From Flammeovirga sp. OC4 (lineage in GTDB: Bacteria > Bacteroidota > Bacteroidia > Cytophagales > Flammeovirgaceae), in NCBI RefSeq assembly GCF_000812565.1, contig NZ_JTAM01000051.1:1-64000 (forward strand): a stretch of DNA of 64,000 nt. Direction: 5' to 3'. How positions within the stretch are numbered: the stretch's first letter is position 1; the number at the start of each line of letters is the position of its first letter. The notes beneath the pieces are model-generated. The model ran no database searches. It was not told where the DNA came from and saw only the letters and a list, made by a program, of their open reading frames with translations. Shown in pieces: positions 56,838-64,000 of this stretch. Made by a program: the position numbers and the translations under genes.

Positions 56838-56873
56838 AAAAAGGCCAAGATTTATAAAAATCTTGACCTTTTA
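56838..56873 (-). terminator. Terminator of tRNA-Cys
   Basis: On the minus strand AAGGTCAAGATTT and AAATCTTGGCCTT form a stem with one mismatch (56841-56870), followed by a T run. It begins 5 bp past the tRNA 3' end. Confidence 0.85.
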
Positions 56874-56874
56874 G

Positions 56875-56945
56875 AGGTGCCAGGCGGATTCGAACCGCCG
56901 TACGCGGTTTTGCAGACCGATGCCTAGCCACTCGGCCATGGCACC
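56875..56945 (-). tRNA. tRNA-Cys (anticodon GCA)
   Basis: On the minus strand this 71-nt sequence folds as a tRNA. The acceptor stem is GGTGCCA with TGGCACC, the discriminator is U (expected for Cys), the anticodon loop is CTGCAAA with anticodon GCA, and the T arm is GGCGGTTCGAATCCGCC. The 3' CCA is not encoded, which is common in this phylum. It is isolated, between the SDR and thioesterase genes. Confidence 0.95.
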
Positions 56946-57098
56946 CTGTTTCTTTAAGACGATGCAAAAGTAGCACATGATTTTTTACTTGCAAAACAAT
57001 TTGACAAAAAAATCTCTAAATAAAATTTAAGTATCTATAAAACATACAATTAAAATATCATTAACTTTCCATTCTGTTCGAACATTAGATATAAACAC

Positions 57099-57635
57099 AT
57101 GAAATTAGAAAAGTTTCCAAAGGATTCCTTTGTCATTAGTACAGAAATGGTCCTTCCTAATGATACAAACCCCTTACATAATTTAATGGGTGGTCGATTA
57201 CTTCACCTCATGGACGTAGTTGCTGCAATTTCTGCCCAAAAGCATTCCAATAGAGTTGTCGTGACTGCTTCTGTAGATAATGTTTCTTTTAAATATTCCC
57301 CTAAACTAGGTGACACTGTCACGCTGGAAGCTAAAGTGACTAGAGCCTTCAACTCTTCTATGGAAGTTTTTATTAGAGTATGGAGCGAAAATATCCCTAA
57401 TGGTACTAAAGTAGAAACCAATACTGCCTTCTTTACTTTTGTGGCTGTTGACCAAACAGGAAGACCTATTATTGTTCCTAAAATTGTCCCTGAGACTGAT
57501 AGTGAGAAAAAACTATATGATGGGGCACTACAAAGAAGAGAGGTAAGATTAATGATGGCAGGAAGAATGAAGCCGAAGGATGCGAAGTCACTGCATCAGA
57601 TGATGAAAGATGGGATGAATGATGAAGAGGTATGA
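57099..57635 (+). CDS. Hot-dog fold acyl-CoA thioesterase (YciA/BFIT-like)
   Basis: A 178-residue single-hot-dog thioesterase. The catalytic region is NPLHNLMGGRLLHLMDVVAA (about 23-42), with the N/D residue in the helix start and the family G-G-x-L/l-l-x-x-x-D pattern; then VDNVSFKYSPKLGDTVTLEA (about 60-79). The C-terminal tail (about 150-178) is charged and poorly conserved. Known role: hydrolysis of short to long acyl-CoA; the chain length cannot be inferred. A monocistronic gene that converges with pheS and shares a bidirectional hairpin. Confidence 0.85.
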   Translation: MKLEKFPKDSFVISTEMVLPNDTNPLHNLMGGRLLHLMDVVAAISAQKHSNRVVVTASVDNVSFKYSPKLGDTVTLEAKVTRAFNSSMEVFIRVWSENIPNGTKVETNTAFFTFVAVDQTGRPIIVPKIVPETDSEKKLYDGALQRREVRLMMAGRMKPKDAKSLHQMMKDGMNDEEV

Positions 57636-57691
57636 GGTAAGTTATACCATTTTGATTACTGATACTTAGATTATAGTTTTTTATTAAAAGA

Positions 57692-57736
57692 AAAATCCCC
57701 AATTACTCTGGCTTAATCAGAATAATTGGGGATTTA
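57692..57736. terminator. Bidirectional terminator between the thioesterase gene and pheS
   Basis: AAATCCCCAATTA and TAATTGGGGATTT form a 13-bp perfect stem (57694-57734), with A/T runs on both sides. Confidence 0.88.
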
Positions 57737-57790
57737 TATATGAAGTATTTCGAAATAAAAGAGTAAGGTAATCTTACCTTTTACCTCAAT

Positions 57791-58810
57791 TTACAGTCCT
57801 TTGAACTGTCCTAAGAAACGAAGATCGTTTTCAGTGAACAATCGAAGGTCATTGATTTTGTATTTCAACATGGTCATACGCTCGATACCCATACCGAAAG
57901 CGAAACCTGTGTATTCTTCCGGATCGATACCTGACGCTTTCAATACGTTAGGATCTACCATACCACAACCACCGATTTCTACCCATCCTGAGTACTTACA
58001 GATGTTACATCCTTTACCGCCACATACTGAACAAGAAACGTCTAATTCTGCTGATGGCTCAGTGAATGGAAAGTAAGAAGGTCTTAAACGGATTTTTGTG
58101 TTAGGACCGAAGAATTCTTTTGCAAAGTAGTATAAAGTATCTTTAAGATCTTTGAAAGATACATTCTTATCTACGTACAAACCTTCTACTTGGTGGAAGA
58201 TACAGTGTGCACGAGCTGAGATTGTCTCGTTTCTGTATACTCTACCTGGTGACAAAGTACGGAATGGAGGTTTTTGGTTTTCCATCACACGAACTTGTAC
58301 TGAAGAAGTGTGCGTACGAAGTGCAATATCTGGATCTTTCTCAATGAAGAAAGTATCCTGCATTTCTCTCGCAGGGTGGTTTGGAGGGAAGTTCAATGCA
58401 GAGAAGTTATGCCAATCATCTTCCACTTCTGGTCCTTCAGAGATATTGAAACCGATACGTTCGAAAATTCTGTTGATTTCTTCACGAACCTTTGTGATTG
58501 GGTGAACTGCACCCATCTCGTTAGGGATATTTGGAAGTGTAAGGTCATGATGGTTGATATCATCTGCCTGTAAATCCTCTAAAGCTGTTTGTAATTCATC
58601 AAACTTCTCTTGAGCAGCATTTTTAAGTGCATTTACAGTTTGTCCAAAAGTTTTTCTTTCCTCTGGAGCTACTTCTTTCATTTTAGAAAAAAGATCTGCA
58701 ATAATACCTTTTCTACCTACTACACCTACGCGGAATGCTTCCAACTCTTCTTTCGTTTGAGCTGTTGCTTTCTCTATTTGTTCTTCGATTTTTTTAATCT
58801 GCTCAAGCAT
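57791..58810 (-). CDS. pheS: Phenylalanyl-tRNA synthetase alpha subunit
   Basis: A 339-residue class II synthetase subunit. The ATG at 58810 begins MLEQIKKIEEQIEKATAQ, the normal coiled-coil N-terminus; the longer frame from 58846 adds 12 unusual residues. Motif 2 and 3 regions are visible: GPEVEDDWHNFSALNFPPNH (about 130-149), MQDTFFIE, RTHTSSVQVRVM (about 170), and the motif 3 GFAFGMGIERMTMLKY (about 307-322). A CSVCGGKGCNIC cluster (about 262-273) is a zinc-like site found in many bacterial PheS. Known role: with PheT (not in the window) it charges tRNA-Phe. Confidence 0.95.
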   Translation of the reverse strand: MLEQIKKIEEQIEKATAQTKEELEAFRVGVVGRKGIIADLFSKMKEVAPEERKTFGQTVNALKNAAQEKFDELQTALEDLQADDINHHDLTLPNIPNEMGAVHPITKVREEINRIFERIGFNISEGPEVEDDWHNFSALNFPPNHPAREMQDTFFIEKDPDIALRTHTSSVQVRVMENQKPPFRTLSPGRVYRNETISARAHCIFHQVEGLYVDKNVSFKDLKDTLYYFAKEFFGPNTKIRLRPSYFPFTEPSAELDVSCSVCGGKGCNICKYSGWVEIGGCGMVDPNVLKASGIDPEEYTGFAFGMGIERMTMLKYKINDLRLFTENDLRFLGQFKGL

Positions 58811-58894
58811 AATTTCTAAATATATTGACAATGGAGTTTCCTCCATCTTTAATCAAATTCTTTTGGGAAGAATATGCTCTTCCTTTTCAATCTG

Positions 58895-58902
58895 CAAATT
58901 TA
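58895..58902 (-). promoter_or_regulatory. Putative -7 promoter element for pheS
   Basis: TAAATTTG on the minus strand matches TAnnTTTG, with a leader of about 80 nt to the ATG at 58810. The -33 element is weak. Confidence 0.4.
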
Positions 58903-58986
58903 ATAACTTTATTCGCCTATTACACGAGTAAAATCATAAAAAGACGATAATCGGCCAAATTTATCCTCATGTTGCCAATTGATAAC

Positions 58987-59026
58987 AAAAAAACACCTTT
59001 CCGATAACTCGAAAAGGTGCTTTTTT
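58987..59026 (-). terminator. Terminator downstream of the FKBP gene
   Basis: CACCTTT and AAAGGTG arms are flanked by a T run on the minus strand (58987-58993). It lies about 30 bp past the stop at 59057. Confidence 0.75.
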
Positions 59027-59056
59027 ATAAAGTTTATATCTGTACTGAACTACAAA

Positions 59057-59521
59057 TTAGCAGTTACAGTTTCCGTCTTCACAAGAATCTGCATCACAAA
59101 CCTCAACTAACTCGATGTCAAAGTTAAGATCTTTACCCGCCATTGGAGAGTTAGCGTCAACTTTGATGATTTCTTCAGTTAACTCAACTACAGTTGCAGG
59201 AATTGGACCTTGAGGGCTTTGAAGACCGATTTGGTCACCTACGTTAGGATTCATATCTGCAGGAATATCGCTACGCTTGAATTCGATGATTAAATCTTCT
59301 CTAGCAGGACCGTAAGCTTGGTCAGAAGGGATGTTTACAGTTTTCTTCTCACCTACTTTCATACCATCTACAGCTGCGTCGAAACCTGGGATCATTTGTC
59401 CCGCACCTAATGTAAATTCGATAGGCTCACCGCGCTCTACTGATGAATCAAATTGAGAACCGTCATTTAAAGTACCAACATAGTGCACTTTTACTTTATC
59501 ACCTTTTTTTGCTACTGACAT
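59057..59521 (-). CDS. FKBP-type peptidyl-prolyl isomerase (SlyD-like) with Cys-rich tail
   Basis: A 154-residue FKBP protein. The FKBP domain is seen in KVHYVGTLNDGSQFDSSVER (about 11-30) and GAGQMIPGFDAAVDGMKVGE (about 39-58), and an IF-type insert in the SlyD manner (about 72-130, PAREDLIIEFKRSDIPADMN, IPATVVELTEEIIKVDANSP). The C-terminus ends CDADSCEDGNCNC, four Cys in the last 13 residues, suited to metal binding as in SlyD tails, which are richer in His. Known role: prolyl isomerase and chaperone. No signal peptide, so cytoplasmic. Confidence 0.9.
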   Translation of the reverse strand: MSVAKKGDKVKVHYVGTLNDGSQFDSSVERGEPIEFTLGAGQMIPGFDAAVDGMKVGEKKTVNIPSDQAYGPAREDLIIEFKRSDIPADMNPNVGDQIGLQSPQGPIPATVVELTEEIIKVDANSPMAGKDLNFDIELVEVCDADSCEDGNCNC

Positions 59522-59566
59522 TGTATTATCTTTTAATTAAAGAGCGAACCTACGCCCTAAAGGTCG

Positions 59567-59596
59567 CAAAGTTACTAAGATGTTGATAGTAAACAA
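59567..59596 (-). promoter_or_regulatory. Promoter of the FKBP gene
   Basis: On the minus strand TAACTTTG (59567-59574) and TTG (59594-59596) are separated by 19 bp, a good -33/-7 fit. The leader to the ATG at 59521 is about 40 nt. Confidence 0.65.
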
Positions 59597-59723
59597 GGTC
59601 TTATTAAAAGATATTTAAAAGAGTTTGATCAGATTATATTTCATTTATAAATAATAGTAAGCGTGTGGTTGTTTTTAGACCTTCTAAGTGATTAAAAGAG
59701 AGTGTGTTTAAGGTGAGAAGTAA

Positions 59724-59936
59724 GTACATTTCAAACTAAATCATTGTCAACTTTCAATCGACATTTTAACAAGACTTCTGTGATCTTCTTAACGCTTTTT
59801 CCTTCAAGGCCGGAGAAGAACTACTAAACGAATTGGATAGAAAGCCTACTAATGCGAATGTTTAGCTATAGTGTCATTTGTGTCTTAGCAATCATTAGAA
59901 ATCCTCTAATTTCTCAAGAACATACTTTAAACTGAA
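59724..59936 (+). repeat. Partial dispersed repeat, copy B0
   Basis: Begins with a diverged left terminal repeat (about 59724-59755; CAAACTAAATCATTGTCAA resembles the left end of copy B), then jumps to the right half (from about 59785), which matches copy A in reverse complement at about 7880-8020, for example ATGCGAATGTTTAGC. The core is deleted. It lies directly before copy B, in the same orientation. Confidence 0.7.
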
Positions 59937-60368
59937 TACATTGTAAACTAAATTATCGTCAAATTTCAAGCTTCCTTTATACAAGCATTGATAGGATCTA
60001 CTTTCAAACGTCTTTCTTCTTCGTTTTTGTCTTAAAACAAAAAGAAGCAAAAAATTCAAGGCTTTGAAGTCAAAAGCTAAATTCCATTTCTTTCGCCTAA
60101 ATGATTTTAAACTCGCTGCGCTCAGACAACAAAATCATTTTTAACGGCTTAATACATGAAATTCTTAACGCTTTTCCCTTCAAGGCCGAGGAATTTACTG
60201 CTAGATGATTATCTAATTACAGATCAAAAGAAAACTGTTTTATAATGATCTTTTAAAGTGCAGTTCTGTAGGGACGTTTTAATAAAACGTCCTTGCGAAC
60301 CACAATACAGCATCATTTCCCCCAAAAAAGTAATCATATTAATTAACGAAAACTTAGTTTACAATGTA
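59937..60368 (+). repeat. Most complete dispersed repeat, copy B, with terminal inverted repeats
   Basis: A 432-bp non-coding block. Its ends are imperfect inverted repeats of each other: left TACATTGTAAACTAAATTAT (59937-59956), right (reverse complement) TACATTGTAAACTAAGTTTT (60349-60368), with 18 of 20 bases identical. The core (60061-60190) is nearly identical to copy A and includes CTCGCTGCGCTCAGACAA. The right part (60190-60342) differs from the other copies and has a short perfect hairpin at 60272-60292. No transposase is encoded, so the element looks like a MITE or a repeat of unknown mobility. Confidence 0.8.
60272..60292. repeat. Short perfect palindrome inside repeat copy B
   Basis: GGACGTTTT (60272-60280), a 3-base spacer, and AAAACGTCC (60284-60292). 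The GGGACGTTNN...AACGTCC pattern is one that I recall as frequent in intergenic regions of this phylum. It is absent from copy A, so it may be a separate insertion. Confidence 0.6.
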
Positions 60369-60375
60369 CTGAATA

Positions 60376-60427
60376 CAAAAAGAAAAGCTTAAAATCATTT
60401 TTCTTGACTTTAAGCTTTTCCAAAAAA
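60376..60427. terminator. Hairpin terminator downstream of the DUF4177-like gene
   Basis: GAAAAGCTTAAA (60382-60393) and TTTAAGCTTTTC form a 12-bp perfect stem with a 15-base loop, flanked by A-rich stretches on both sides that become T runs. It is 140 bp from the stop at 60571; a further hairpin without a T run lies at about 60452-60474. Confidence 0.65.
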
Positions 60428-60570
60428 AGTTGAATAGAAATACCCGGATTTCATATCACTTGTTCCGTGATATCATTAAATAGCAATTCTAACCTTCAAT
60501 TAAATCATTTCAATACTATTAGCAATGCTTAATGACATTGGGTTTTGAATGAATAGATAATTGTTCCTGG

Positions 60571-60819
60571 TTATTTTTCGAAGACAATAATCAAACCTTC
60601 AGTGTAGCTAAAGCCCCAACCACCTGTACCGACGTTACTTGAGCTCGCCGAAACTAGTGGAGTAATACTTACTACCTTAAAACCTTCTGCAACGTGTGCT
60701 TGAATACACTCATCTACTGCAAGTGATGTCTCTTCACCACTTACTTTCACTGAACGCAATCTGTCAGAGGTTGTTCTTCTTGACTCTTTTTTTGTTTTTA
60801 AATGAACAGTCTTGTACAT
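60571..60819 (-). CDS. Small DUF4177-like protein
   Basis: An 82-residue protein. The ATG at 60819 (MYKTVHLKTKKESRRTTSD) begins 10 bp after the stop of the methyltransferase gene, which supports this start rather than one 54 bp further upstream inside it. The pattern EECIQAHV-like helix, then AEGFKVVSITPLV, then GLIIVFEK matches the DUF4177 layout (helix, GW-like strand, final strand). A glycine-rich stretch (GTGGWGFSYTEG) precedes the last strand. The family has no known function. It is likely co-transcribed with the methyltransferase gene. Confidence 0.6.
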   Translation of the reverse strand: MYKTVHLKTKKESRRTTSDRLRSVKVSGEETSLAVDECIQAHVAEGFKVVSITPLVSASSSNVGTGGWGFSYTEGLIIVFEK

Positions 60820-60829
60820 AATTCTAGGT

Positions 60830-62014
60830 CTATTTATTAATTCGTTCGCACAATAATAACACTTTTTCGTCACTCATTATAGATGTAGCAAATAAGTAAT
60901 CATTGCCTCCCTCCTTCAATTTAAGTTTTTTCCTCAATTGATCCACTGTTTGGGGGAAATTTCTTACCGTTAAATTCGCTTTCATACCAGGTAGTATTTT
61001 TTGTAAGGCTTTCTTCTGTACTTGAGACTTTGCCTTAATTTCAAATTTACGACCAGGGAAATTTTCGATAAGATCTTCAGAGGTATAAAGGTGAGAGTTT
61101 GTGCCTAGCTTTTTTAAACTATAATATTGTGCCACACTTTTAAAACCGCCTCCTTTCATTACTGCTGCGTTCGGTTCGTATAGATAACGTCCCAACGTTA
61201 CAGCCAATTCCACTTCTTGGTATTCTTCTTCCTCTAACTGAAATTCAAACTTAGAAATTGGTTGATTTTTAGGAAAATCTACACATTGAATAAAGGTTTT
61301 ACTTTCAGCTTTTTTTTCCATTAAGAAAAGTACTTCCTTACATTCATTTTCTACGGCTATGACAAAAACTTTCGAAACTGACTCCAATGCTCTTACTCCT
61401 TGCTTGATGTCGATCATTGGAGACAGTTTCACTAGTATTTTATCTGCTTTTTCAAACAATAATTCTTTCAATGCTATTACATCAGGCTCGCAATCAGAAA
61501 TACCCACCATTTTATTATTTTGAGCATCCCTTCGTGCTGGGTCAAGGTAAATAGCGGTTAAATCTAAGGTATGTGAACGTAACCATTCCACACTATCTCC
61601 TGCATTTACCTCAATATTGTTTTTCTCAAGTGCTACAAAATTAAGCTTCGCAATTTCTGCTAGGTCTTCTTGTCGTTCACAATAATATACTTTTTGAAAA
61701 ACATCGGCAAAAGCCCAATCGTCTATCCCCATTCCACCTGTAAGGTCCACTAAGGTTTCACCTTGTAAAATGCTCGCTTTGAACTTCGCTGTCTGTTCGG
61801 ATGAGCTTTGTTCTAACGGAATTTTATTAGGGTAAACAATATTTTCATTATTATACCAAGTAGGTAACTTTTTTTTGGCCTTTTGCCTTGATACAATTTG
61901 ATGTGCTGCTATTTTACCATCTACTTCTTCTAAAGTCGCTGCTTTAAAAATCACTTTTGAAGGATCTTCATTTTCGTGCTCTAGAATAAACTTTTTCGTA
62001 GCCTGATTGATCAT
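60830..62014 (-). CDS. THUMP-like class I SAM-dependent methyltransferase
   Basis: A 394-residue protein. SAM motif I is LVDLTGGMGIDDWAFADVF (about 93-111), followed by YYCERQEDLAEIAKLN. The motif IV region reads IYLDPARRDAQNNKMVGISD (about 155-174), the [DNPS]PP[YFW]-like site seen as DPARR in this group. The C-terminal third (about 300-394) contains the ferredoxin-like THUMP-like part (KFEIKAKSQVQKKALQKILP, NLTVRNFPQTVDQLRKKLKL). I associate this with the PG_1098-type family of Bacteroidota. The likely substrate is RNA, but unproven. It begins 3 bp after buk, so it is probably in the same operon. Confidence 0.82.
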   Translation of the reverse strand: MINQATKKFILEHENEDPSKVIFKAATLEEVDGKIAAHQIVSRQKAKKKLPTWYNNENIVYPNKIPLEQSSSEQTAKFKASILQGETLVDLTGGMGIDDWAFADVFQKVYYCERQEDLAEIAKLNFVALEKNNIEVNAGDSVEWLRSHTLDLTAIYLDPARRDAQNNKMVGISDCEPDVIALKELLFEKADKILVKLSPMIDIKQGVRALESVSKVFVIAVENECKEVLFLMEKKAESKTFIQCVDFPKNQPISKFEFQLEEEEYQEVELAVTLGRYLYEPNAAVMKGGGFKSVAQYYSLKKLGTNSHLYTSEDLIENFPGRKFEIKAKSQVQKKALQKILPGMKANLTVRNFPQTVDQLRKKLKLKEGGNDYLFATSIMSDEKVLLLCERINK

Positions 62015-62017
62015 ATA

Positions 62018-63100
62018 TTAGAAAATTGTCTCTCCGTATAACTTTGGTGTTGTTTCTCCAGTCAAAACTCTCAGTCCATTGAGTGCAAGTGCCTTCATTT
62101 CGTCTTCTCCCGGATAAACAAAAACAGGGGCAATATACTCAACTTTATCTTTAATTTTATCGGTCAACCACTCTCCATATGCTAAACCTCCTGTCAATAA
62201 AATGGCATCCACCTTATTTTCTAAAGGAATCACCATAGATGCTATTTCCTTCGAAATCTGATAAATCATAGCTTCCATCACTTCCCTTTCCTTTGAAGGT
62301 TTTTCAGCAGCTAATTCCACAACCTTTTTAGCATCTATTGTGCCTAGATAAGCAAACATTCCACCTTTACCCACCAACATTTCTATCATTTGTTGCTGTG
62401 TATACGCTCCACTAAATGCCGCTCTGATGATGTCTCCAACAGGTAATGAACCACTTCTTTCTGGTGAAAAAGGGCCTGATCCATCTAAAGCTTGATTAAC
62501 ATCTACTACCTTACCTTTAGCATGAGCCGCGACAGAAACACCACCTCCAAGGTGTGCAATAATGAGATTAAGATTTTCATACTTCACTCCTATCCTTGAA
62601 GCGTGTTCTCTTCCTATCGCTTTTTGGTTCAAGGCATGAAATACCGAAGATTTAGGGAATTTTGGGTGACCAGACATTTTTGCTACTTCCAATAATTCAT
62701 CAACCACAACCGGATCCGCAATACATGCTTTGATTTTTAAAGGAGAAGCGATGTCAAAAGCGATTTTAGCAGCAAAATTACTTGCATGCTTTTTAGGAGT
62801 TTCCTTTAGATCATGAAGTAAATTATCATCCACTAAATAAACTCCTGAAGGAATAGGTTTACTTAAACCTCCCCTTGCCATGGCAATATCAAGACTTTCT
62901 AGTGCAATGCTTTCTTCTTTTAAAAAAGAAAGAACTTTTTCTTTTCTAAAATTAAGTTGTTCCTCTTCTTCTTGAAATTGGGAAAGTTCTTCAGATGAAT
63001 GTCTTAAAGTCTTTTCTACTATTTCTTTGTCCCCTTCAAAAACGGCCACTTTTGTGGAAGTAGATCCGGGGTTGATCACTAAGATTCTATTATTCATCAT
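62018..63100 (-). CDS. buk: Butyrate kinase
   Basis: A 360-residue ASKHA kinase. It makes ATP and butyrate (or a branched acid) from the acyl phosphate. Evidence: phosphate-1 motif VINPGSTSTKVAVFEG (about 7-22), GHPKFPKSSVFHALNQKAIG (about 138-157), AHLGGGVSVAAHAKGKVVDV (about 186-205), DGSGPFSPERSGSLPVG (about 210-226), and LTGGLAYGEWLTDKI (about 309-323). The length is as expected. The stop codon of ptb lies directly next to the start, so the two are co-transcribed. Confidence 0.95.
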   Translation of the reverse strand: MMNNRILVINPGSTSTKVAVFEGDKEIVEKTLRHSSEELSQFQEEEEQLNFRKEKVLSFLKEESIALESLDIAMARGGLSKPIPSGVYLVDDNLLHDLKETPKKHASNFAAKIAFDIASPLKIKACIADPVVVDELLEVAKMSGHPKFPKSSVFHALNQKAIGREHASRIGVKYENLNLIIAHLGGGVSVAAHAKGKVVDVNQALDGSGPFSPERSGSLPVGDIIRAAFSGAYTQQQMIEMLVGKGGMFAYLGTIDAKKVVELAAEKPSKEREVMEAMIYQISKEIASMVIPLENKVDAILLTGGLAYGEWLTDKIKDKVEYIAPVFVYPGEDEMKALALNGLRVLTGETTPKLYGETIF

Positions 63101-64000
63101 TTAAAATTCGATTGATGCTGCAGCCAGACGAATACTGTTTAATTTAGTTTCCATTGAGTCTGCACGTGAAGTGAGGACAATTGGTGCTTTTGCTCCTAAA
63201 ATAATGGATGCTACTTTTGCGCTTGCAAAGAAAACAAAGGCTTTGTACAACACATTCCCTGCCTCAATATCTGGCACTAATAGTAAATCCGCATCACCGG
63301 CAACGGCTCCTTTAATTCCTTTGTGTGAAGAAGATTCTTGACTGATGGCATTATCAAAAGCCAAAGGACCATCAATCTCACAATTTCTGATTTGACCTCT
63401 ATTTGCCATAATCGTTAAAAGGGCGGCATCAAGCGTAGCTGGCATTTTTTCATTGACCATCTCTACTGCTGCAAGTGCTGCCACTTTTGGCTTTTTGATT
63501 CCGATCTTCTGTAGGAAATCAATCGCATTGTTTAGAATACCAATTTTTGTTTCTAAATCAGGAGCAATGTTCATGGCCACATCTGTCAATGCCAATGGTT
63601 TGTGATAAGCTGGCAAATCAAACAAAGCAAGGTGAGAAATCACTCTACTTTTCTTTAATCCCCACTCCTTATTCAGCACACCTCTCATTAACTCTGCGGT
63701 TGATAAATGACCTTTCATCAAGAAGTCCGCTTTTCCATCATGAATCAAAGAGACCGAAATCTTGACCATTTCTTTCACTTCAAAAGCGTGAAAAATCTCC
63801 ACTTCTTCTCCAAAACTGATGTTTAGATCGTTACAAACCTTTTCGATGTCGTGTTTATTTCCCACCAAAACAGGTTCGATGATATTGGCTGTATAAGCTT
63901 TATGTACTGCTTCTAGGGCATTATCGTCTGCTGCTGCACACAAAACTAATCTACGTTTGGCCGTTTGAGCATTTAAAATATCAACTAGTTCAGAAATACT
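63101..64000 (-). CDS. ptb: Phosphate butyryltransferase, 5' end outside the window
   Basis: The frame stays open from 63101 to the right edge at 64000, so the gene is cut off at its N-terminus; an internal TTG at 63941 can be read as a start but the preceding residues (SISELVDILNAQTAKRRLVL) fit the family start region. Visible: AAADDNALEAVHKAY, DGKADFLMKGHLSTAELMRG (near the middle), LALTDVAMNIAPDLETKIGI, IDGPLAFDNAIS, and GDADLLLVPDIEAGNVLYKA. Known role: makes acyl phosphate from acyl-CoA for Buk. It is the operon partner of buk. Confidence 0.93.
   Translation of the reverse strand, partial: SISELVDILNAQTAKRRLVLCAAADDNALEAVHKAYTANIIEPVLVGNKHDIEKVCNDLNISFGEEVEIFHAFEVKEMVKISVSLIHDGKADFLMKGHLSTAELMRGVLNKEWGLKKSRVISHLALFDLPAYHKPLALTDVAMNIAPDLETKIGILNNAIDFLQKIGIKKPKVAALAAVEMVNEKMPATLDAALLTIMANRGQIRNCEIDGPLAFDNAISQESSSHKGIKGAVAGDADLLLVPDIEAGNVLYKAFVFFASAKVASIILGAKAPIVLTSRADSMETKLNSIRLAAASIEF

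Noticed and set aside
63941-63943. The TTG codon as start of ptb
   Set aside because: The frame continues to the window edge with residues that fit the family, so the true start is outside.

Overview
The window looks like a stretch of ordinary chromosome from an AT-rich member of the Bacteroidota, most likely a marine Cytophagales bacterium; Flammeovirga or a close relative is my best guess, not a demonstrated identity. The evidence is a 3222-residue secreted protein with a type IX secretion (T9SS) C-terminal sorting domain, a complete alternative complex III operon, bacillithiol deacetylase BshB1, several small outer-membrane barrel proteins, and promoters that match the Bacteroidota -7 consensus TAnnTTTG, with little sign of Shine-Dalgarno sequences. 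I see no phage, integrase, transposase, CRISPR array, restriction system or secondary-metabolite cluster.

Layout. 1-3000: a truncated dispersed repeat, then four small secreted barrel-like paralogues in tandem. 3000-7800 (minus strand): two small unknown genes, bshB1, an NTF2-like lipoprotein, hflX and a Methyltransf_32-type methyltransferase. 7857-8290: a second repeat locus. 8344-18012: the giant T9SS protein. 18786-25450: a lipidated M23 peptidase overlapping a GNAT gene, fabV, a Pif1-like helicase and a lipoprotein. 25806-27866: ccmBCDE. 27925-34095: a cytidylate-kinase-like protein, an exported peroxiredoxin, a DUF4421-type protein, glutamate dehydrogenase and an unknown exported protein. 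34350-46240: PBP1C, a cation/proton antiporter, a coaX-OMP-TPR operon, a CBM20-esterase lipoprotein and three small exported proteins. 46303-55075 (minus strand): actABCDEF. 55845-64000: an SDR, tRNA-Cys, a thioesterase, pheS, an FKBP isomerase, a third repeat locus, a DUF4177-like protein, a THUMP-like methyltransferase and buk-ptb, with ptb cut by the window end.

How the genes relate. The ccm genes (heme delivery for c-type cytochromes) and the act operon (ActA and ActE carry seven CxxCH sites in total) form one functional theme: quinol oxidation by alternative complex III needs the heme attachment that the Ccm system provides. CcmE is the CxxxY variant rather than the histidine type. A second theme is the cell envelope: barrels, lipoproteins, PBP1C, an M23 peptidase and a giant surface protein.

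The least explained element is a non-coding repeat family found at three places (start, about 8 kb, about 60 kb). The best copy is about 430 bp and is bounded by imperfect terminal inverted repeats, which suggests a MITE-like mobile element without its own transposase.
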